Positions 30,884 through 35,461 of a stretch of 35,461 nt of DNA are shown one piece after another. Within the stretch, counting starts at the first letter, position 1. Every line of letters begins with the position of its first letter. Where the stretch lies: the NCBI GenBank assembly GCA_035461525.1, contig DATHVD010000037.1, positions 1 through 35,461 on the forward strand, read 5' to 3'. The notes beneath the pieces were generated by a model. The model did no database searches. It was not told the origin of the DNA and saw only the letters and a list, made by a program, of their open reading frames with translations. Both the position numbers and the translations under genes were made by a program. The stretch is from JAIBJN01 sp035461525 (GTDB lineage: Bacteria; Actinomycetota; Thermoleophilia; Gaiellales; Gaiellaceae).

Positions 30884-33675
30884 CCGTGCCGCCCTGTGCG
30901 GGCGGGGGCGCCGAGCCCGAGGAAGACCTCGACGACGCGCGGGTCGAACTGCGTTCCGGCAGCCTCGGCGAGCCGCCGGCGCGCCTCGGCGAGCGGCAGC
31001 CGCCTGCGGTACGGGCGATCGGTCGTCATTGCGTGGTGGGCGTCGCACACGAGGATGACGCGCGACTCGACCGGGATCTCCTCGCCGGCGACGCCGTCCG
31101 GGTAGCCGCTGCCGTCCCAGTGCTCGTGGCAGCGGCGGACGATGTCACAGACCTCCTCGAGCCGCTCGATGGGGCCGAGGATGCGCGCGCCGAGCTCCGG
31201 GTGGAGGCGGACGATCTTCCACTCGTCGTCGGTGAGCGGGCCGGGCTTCTGCAGGATCGCCTCGGGGATTCCAATCTTACCGATGTCGTGGAAGAGCGCG
31301 CCGAGCTCGAGCCGCTTCAGCTCCTTGGCGCCGAGGCCAAGCTCGCGGCCGACGAGGAGCGCCGTGTCGGTGATCCAGCGCGCGTGCGACGACGTGTACT
31401 CGTCGTTCGCCTCGAGCGCGTTCGCCAGGGCCTCGACGGTGGAGAGGAAGGTGTTCTCCAGGCTCTCGAAGCTCGATGCGTTCGCCACGGCGAGCCTGAC
31501 CTGGTGGGCCACGCCCGCGAGCAGGCGCATGCTGCGCTCGTCGAACGTCCCGCCTTCGGGGCCGGTCGCCACCGCGAGGCACCCGAGCCGGTCGCCGTCT
31601 CGTACGAGCGGGGCAATCGCGACGCTGGCGCCGTCGTCGAGCCCGGCGGCGCCCTCGATCCGACGGATCGCGGCCGGCGTGAGCACGAACGGCTCGTCGA
31701 CCTCGAGGAATCGGCGCGCGATCTCGTCGGGGAAGCTCGCCCGCCCGAGGAGCGCGCCCAGCTTCTCGTCGTAGCCGTGGAGGGCGCGGGGTGCGACCGG
31801 CTGGCCCGCACGTTCCTGAAGCCAGACGGACGACCTCGGCATGCCGAGGAGCCGGGCGGCCAGCTCGACCGTGCGGTCGAGCACCTCGTCGAGCGTCTCC
31901 GCCGTCGCCAGGCGGCGGCTGAACTCGAGCAGAGCGTTCGAGATCTCGAGCGAGGCCTTCGCCCGCTCCGCCTCGAGCCGCTGCGCGGCGTAGAGGCGCG
32001 CGTTCTCGAGGGCGACGGACGCGTGCCCGGCCAGCACCTCGAGGAGGCGCACGTCGTCCTCGTCGAACTGCGCGACGCCGAGCTTCGTGACGACGACGGC
32101 GCCGATGACGCGCTTCCCGTACCTGAACGGCACGGCGACGACGGACTCGTCGCAGTCCTCGGTTCCGGGGATGGAGGCGGCGAACTCGCACTCGAGCGCG
32201 TTCTCGACGAGAACGGGCTCGCCGGTCTCCGCGGCCCGCCCCGTGATTCCCTCGCCCAGCCGGCACGCCAGCGCCTCCATGCTCGAGCGCTCGTCGGGGT
32301 CGAGGTCGCCCCGCCAGGCGACCGGGACGAGCATGTCGCCGTCGACGACGTAGACGCGGCAGGCGTGGTAGTCGATGAGCATCCGCAGCTCGTCGACGAT
32401 CGTGGTGCCGATCGCGTCGACGTCGTTCAGGCGGTTGAGCTTCCCCGCCAGGCTCTGGAGCATCTTCAGGTGGGCGATCGAGCGGACGTCGCGGCGCACG
32501 CCGTCGCCCGGCTCGGGACGCTCGCCGCCGTGCTCGGCGAAGAGAACGGCCTGGTTCTTGCCGCGCGCCTTCGCGGTCATCATCGCCACCTCCGCGCACG
32601 CGACGAGCTCGCGCGGGTTCATCGCGTGCTCCGGCCCCTGCGCGATCCCGATCGAGACGCCGAGGCGCCCGGACGGCTCGAAGTCGGTCTCGGCCATGCG
32701 GTCGACGACCCGGCGCGCGAGGCCGATGGCGTCGCCTGCGTCGCAGGAGGCCATGATCACACCGAACTCCTCGCCGCCGAGGCGGCAGACGACGTCGGAG
32801 GTGCGCACGGTGGTCTGGAGCAGGTCGGCGAGGGCGAGCAGGACCTCGTCGCCGGCCCCGTGGCCGTAGACGTCGTTCACGAGCTTGAAGTCGTCGATGT
32901 CGAGCATCAGGACGGCGACGGAGTCGTGCGTCCGGCTCGCGCGGTTGAGCTCGGCGCGGAGGCGCTCGTGGAAGTAACGGTGGTTGTAGAGCCCCGTCAA
33001 CGAATCCGTCTTGGCCTGGAGCTCGAGCACCGCGCGCACCTGCGCGTTGTCGAGCGCGAGCGCGGCCGCGTCGCCGAAGCGCTTCGCCAGCTCGAACTCC
33101 TCCTCGCTGAAGCGGGCGCCGGTGCCCAGGCGGTAGGCGTTGAGTGCGCCCTTGATCGCCCCGCGGGCGACGAGCGGCACCGAGATCAGCGCCTCGGGCT
33201 CGTTCTCGGGCGTCCCGGGCACGGTCATGACGCGCGGGTCGAGGTGCGCCTCGTTGACGAGCTGCGCCTCGCAGTTGTCGATCGCCCACCCCGTGATGCC
33301 CTCGCCGAGGAGCGGGCGGTCGCTCATGATCTCGTCGGCCCAGCGCCCGCGCGCCATCAGGGGGATGAGGATCCGGCGAGACTCGTCCGCCTGGTAGATC
33401 GTGAAGGCGTCGTAGGGGATGAGGTCCGTGAGCGTGTCGGCGATGCGCTCGAGCACCGTCGAGTGCGTCTGCTCGGAGAGGACTTCGTGGAAGACGTCCG
33501 CGAGCCGGCGGTAGGAGTCGACGAGCGTCTCCGGCCCGGTCAGGGGACGGAGGAGATCACGCGTCCGAGCCGTGTCCGTCACCTCGCGTAGATGCACGCC
33601 GGCCGCAGTCCTTCCGTGTCCAGGGCCCCGGAATTGAGACCGGGTCGGATTGTCGCCGCCGCTTCGACGGGGCAT
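30880..33675 (-). CDS. GAF-GGDEF-GAF-GAF-HD-GYP bifunctional c-di-GMP enzyme
   Basis: A 931-residue cytoplasmic protein. GAF 1 (about 65-215), GGDEF domain (about 222-375) with GGEEF (300-304) and I-site R291-x-x-D294, GAF 2 (about 395-545), GAF 3 (about 560-710), HD-GYP (about 720-915) with HDIGKIGIP, HEHWDGSGYPDG and the later CDAHHAMTTDRPYR. Both catalytic signatures are intact, so it could make and break c-di-GMP under control of the three sensor domains. ATG 33675 has a nearby GAGGGA; GTG at 33597 is an alternative that would remove 26 poorly structured residues. Confidence 0.93.
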   Translation of the reverse strand: MPRRSGGDNPTRSQFRGPGHGRTAAGVHLREVTDTARTRDLLRPLTGPETLVDSYRRLADVFHEVLSEQTHSTVLERIADTLTDLIPYDAFTIYQADESRRILIPLMARGRWADEIMSDRPLLGEGITGWAIDNCEAQLVNEAHLDPRVMTVPGTPENEPEALISVPLVARGAIKGALNAYRLGTGARFSEEEFELAKRFGDAAALALDNAQVRAVLELQAKTDSLTGLYNHRYFHERLRAELNRASRTHDSVAVLMLDIDDFKLVNDVYGHGAGDEVLLALADLLQTTVRTSDVVCRLGGEEFGVIMASCDAGDAIGLARRVVDRMAETDFEPSGRLGVSIGIAQGPEHAMNPRELVACAEVAMMTAKARGKNQAVLFAEHGGERPEPGDGVRRDVRSIAHLKMLQSLAGKLNRLNDVDAIGTTIVDELRMLIDYHACRVYVVDGDMLVPVAWRGDLDPDERSSMEALACRLGEGITGRAAETGEPVLVENALECEFAASIPGTEDCDESVVAVPFRYGKRVIGAVVVTKLGVAQFDEDDVRLLEVLAGHASVALENARLYAAQRLEAERAKASLEISNALLEFSRRLATAETLDEVLDRTVELAARLLGMPRSSVWLQERAGQPVAPRALHGYDEKLGALLGRASFPDEIARRFLEVDEPFVLTPAAIRRIEGAAGLDDGASVAIAPLVRDGDRLGCLAVATGPEGGTFDERSMRLLAGVAHQVRLAVANASSFESLENTFLSTVEALANALEANDEYTSSHARWITDTALLVGRELGLGAKELKRLELGALFHDIGKIGIPEAILQKPGPLTDDEWKIVRLHPELGARILGPIERLEEVCDIVRRCHEHWDGSGYPDGVAGEEIPVESRVILVCDAHHAMTTDRPYRRRLPLAEARRRLAEAAGTQFDPRVVEVFLGLGAPARTGRHG

Positions 33676-33764
33676 CGTCCCTCGAAAGGGTGATTCCCCT
33701 GAAACGACCGCTTGCCTCTCCCGGCCGCGTCGGGAATGATGGGGCGTTTCCTAGGGAGGTGCCG

Positions 33765-34016
33765 TTGCCCCATCACTGGTTCTTCATCGATCCCGACAAC
33801 CCGGGCCCGAGGCAGAGGGCGGGTCAGGTCAGGAAGGTCGTCCGTGAGCACGGCGGCAGGCTGGTCTTCGTCGGACACGCGAGCAAGGCGGAGAAGGAGT
33901 GGTATGCGCTCGTCTACCTGCCCAGCGACGAGAAGCTCGCCGATCTGAGCGAGAAGCTCGGCGTCAAGGACGACCTGCTGCTCGACGAGGTTACGCCCGA
34001 GGAGGGCTCATCCTAG
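33765..34016 (+). CDS. Small protein of unknown function (83 residues)
   Basis: Starts at TTG 33765, with GGGAGG 5 nt upstream, reading PHHWFFIDPDNPGPRQRAGQ. It is predicted to be a compact alpha/beta protein: QVRKVVREHGG helix, LVFVGHAS strand, EWYALVYLPS strand, then an acidic helix. No family recognised. It may be transcribed from an AATGAT-like box at 33735-33740. Its 3' end overlaps the convergent TPR gene by 26 nt. Confidence 0.6.
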   Translation: MPHHWFFIDPDNPGPRQRAGQVRKVVREHGGRLVFVGHASKAEKEWYALVYLPSDEKLADLSEKLGVKDDLLLDEVTPEEGSS

Positions 34017-35461
34017 TCGTGACGCTCTCGGCGGCGCGGACGGACGCCGGGGCGGCCACGCGCTCGTAGAAGGCGCGCGCCGCTCGAAGGTCCTCCTCGG
34101 CCTCCGCGCTCCGCCTCGCTCCGACGAGGCCCTCGCCCGCCCGCAGGCGCGCGAGGGCCTCGTCGGGCAGCGACCCGATCCGCGCGAAGAGAGCGGCCGC
34201 GCCCTGCCAGTCGCCATGCCCGATCGCCGCCGAGGCCTCGAGCCAGCGGGTGGCCGTCGGCGGCCTGCCCGCGGCCTCCTCCAGCTCGCCGCCCCTGCCC
34301 AGACCGGCGAGGGCGAAGGCGAGGTCGGCGAGCCAGAACGAGGCGAGCGTGACACCGGCTCCCTCGTCGAGCCAGAGCCCGAGGAGCTCGTCCGCGCAGG
34401 ACGCGGCCGCGTCCGCGTCGCCCTCCTCGGTGAGCGCGTGGGCCCGGAAGGCGAGCGTGGGAAAGAGGATCTGCGGCGCCCCGGTCGCCCGGGCCAGGTC
34501 GGCCGCCCTGTCGGCGTCCGCCCGCGCGGCGCCGGCCCCCTCCCGCGCCAGGGCGATCTTCGCCCGGATGAGGAAAATGTCCAGCTCCTGGAGGGAGGTC
34601 GGCTGCGGCCCGCCCTCCGCGAGGAGGCGCCCACCGGCCTCGAGCGCGGCGTCCCAGTCACCGACCCAGTAGCGCTCGTACATGCGCTCCACCTCGAGCC
34701 AGCGGAGCGCGGGCGCGTCCCCGAAGCGCTCCGCCACGCGGCGGCTCTCCGCGTAGAGCTCGAAGGCGCGGGCGAGGTCGCCGAGATCGGCGTGCATCGA
34801 GGCGAGGTTGTTGAAGCCGCGGGCCGCCTGCGGCGAGTTCGCGCCGGAGGCGATCGCCACGCTCTCCTCGAGGTCGTGGAGGCCGTCGAGGTCGCCGGTC
34901 ATCACGCGCGCGAACCCCCGGGTCGAGAGCGCATGCGCCCGCAGGTCCTCGAGGCCCAGGTCCTCCGCCATGCGGAGCCCCTCGTCGGCGCACGCGACGG
35001 CCGACGCGGCCTCGTCCGCGGTGAGGTGGAAGCGGGCGCGCTCGGCGAGGACGTGCGCCTTCGAGCGGGAGGCGGGGCGGTCGGCGAGGAGGGAGACCGC
35101 ATGGGCGAGGTGGGCGTCCACCTGCTCGCGGCCGCCCTCGCGGTGGAGGAGGAGGTCGGCGAGCAGCACCTCGGCCTCGGCGGCGAGCTCGAGCTCGCCC
35201 GCGTCGAGGAGCTCCGCGGCCGCCTCCGCGAGCACGTCGGCGCCGGCGGCCTCCGCACGGTAGAGGGCCTGGCCGTAGCGGAGCAGGAGCCGCGGCCGGC
35301 CGGGATCCCCCTCCGGCCAGGAGCCGAGCGCCTCGCGGTAGAAGCGCACGGCCGGCGCGTACGCGTTGAGGGAGAGCGCCCGGTCGCCGGCGTCGCGGAG
35401 GGCGCGGCGGGCCCGCTCGGGGAGGCCGGCGCGCTCCCGGCCCGCCGTTCGCGAGAGCTCG
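33991..35461 (-). CDS. TPR-repeat regulator, C-terminal part (cut by window edge)
   Basis: The open frame continues through the window edge (ELSRTAGRERAGLPERARRAL precedes the apparent start at 35349), so the N-terminus is missing. What remains, about 490 residues, is a superhelix of tetratricopeptide-like repeats (LLLRYGQALYRAEAAG, ARGFNNLASMHADLGDLARAF, and others). The run AGDRALSLNAYAPAVRFYREAL is typical of the region after the ATPase domain of large adenylate-cyclase-like or LuxR-type signalling proteins in this class of bacteria. The missing part should hold an AAA/NB-ARC-type ATPase and possibly a cyclase domain. It ends with TAA at 33993-33991, inside the tail of the small convergent gene. 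Confidence 0.8.
   Translation of the reverse strand, partial: ELSRTAGRERAGLPERARRALRDAGDRALSLNAYAPAVRFYREALGSWPEGDPGRPRLLLRYGQALYRAEAAGADVLAEAAAELLDAGELELAAEAEVLLADLLLHREGGREQVDAHLAHAVSLLADRPASRSKAHVLAERARFHLTADEAASAVACADEGLRMAEDLGLEDLRAHALSTRGFARVMTGDLDGLHDLEESVAIASGANSPQAARGFNNLASMHADLGDLARAFELYAESRRVAERFGDAPALRWLEVERMYERYWVGDWDAALEAGGRLLAEGGPQPTSLQELDIFLIRAKIALAREGAGAARADADRAADLARATGAPQILFPTLAFRAHALTEEGDADAAASCADELLGLWLDEGAGVTLASFWLADLAFALAGLGRGGELEEAAGRPPTATRWLEASAAIGHGDWQGAAALFARIGSLPDEALARLRAGEGLVGARRSAEAEEDLRAARAFYERVAAPASVRAAESVTTRMSPPRA

Noticed and set aside
30826..33591. Long plus-strand open frame opposite the GAF/GGDEF/HD-GYP gene
   Set aside because: It is the antisense shadow of a clear multidomain gene. 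The translation has low-complexity Arg/Glu/Val content and no domains, which is usual at this GC content.
33590..33760. c-di-GMP riboswitch before the GGDEF/HD-GYP gene
   Set aside because: I looked for the conserved core of the known classes on both strands and did not find it.
1..35461. Mobile elements, CRISPR arrays, integrases or attachment sites
   Set aside because: No transposase or integrase domain, no spaced direct-repeat array and no long terminal repeats were seen; the whole window has uniform high-GC coding style.

Overview
The window is very GC-rich and nearly saturated with genes, and it looks chromosomal. Gene content points to an actinobacterium of the Thermoleophilia type (Gaiellales, Solirubrobacterales or Thermoleophilum relatives). 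The pointers are a heliorhodopsin, many GTG/TTG starts, TAnnnT boxes 6-8 nt before start codons (leaderless-style promoters), universal-stress-protein (USP) and CBS genes, a DUF1996 protein, and a TPR regulator of the kind common in that class. This placement is inference from gene families; there is no rRNA in the window. I see no insertion sequence, prophage, CRISPR array or tRNA.

Layout. (1) 1-2308: a truncated P-type cation ATPase (-), a GlsB/YeaQ-type membrane protein (+), a membrane-anchored USP-like protein with an apparent frameshift (-), and a decayed LuxR helix-turn-helix remnant. (2) 2308-11657 (+): one tightly coupled run of nine genes: ArsR regulator, fused four-cluster Fe-S/NrfD subunit, molybdopterin oxidoreductase, TorD-type chaperone, DsrE2, TusA, persulfide-dioxygenase-like MBL protein, tandem rhodanese, SulP permease. 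Stop/start overlaps (GTGA, ATGA, GTGA, ATGA, probably CTGA) link most of them. The simplest reading is cytoplasmic sulfane-sulfur oxidation: rhodanese, TusA and DsrE2 carry persulfide, the MBL enzyme makes sulfite, the Mo enzyme oxidises sulfite to sulfate, and SulP moves sulfate. (3) 11774-19130: peptidoglycan-binding membrane protein, secreted DUF1996 protein (frameshifted), phosphoketolase, a second LuxR remnant, a cysteine-free HesB-like protein, an SDR, a ferritin-like diiron protein and an M50 protease with CBS domains. (4) 19131-29201 (-): ten genes. Upstream are an unknown protein, a GNAT, a degenerate GGDEF protein and a LacI-type HTH protein. Downstream are USP-USP-CBS-CBS, a CBS pair, a P-type ATPase, heliorhodopsin, a cupin and a PRC-barrel-like membrane protein. 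(5) 29193-35461: cyclophilin, an AAA ATPase with a winged helix, a large GAF/GGDEF/HD-GYP protein (-), a small unknown protein, and a truncated TPR protein (-).

Main points of interest. The sulfur module contains a split version of the CstB domain order. The heliorhodopsin sits in a USP/CBS/P-type-ATPase neighbourhood that resembles the hypoxia/dormancy (DosR) gene complement of mycobacteria. A shared 13-nt motif lies exactly 63 nt upstream of the start codons of the two USP genes, at a spacing that suits an activator site. Two genes carry probable frameshifts in simple-sequence tracts, and two intergenic regions hold LuxR-HTH fossils.
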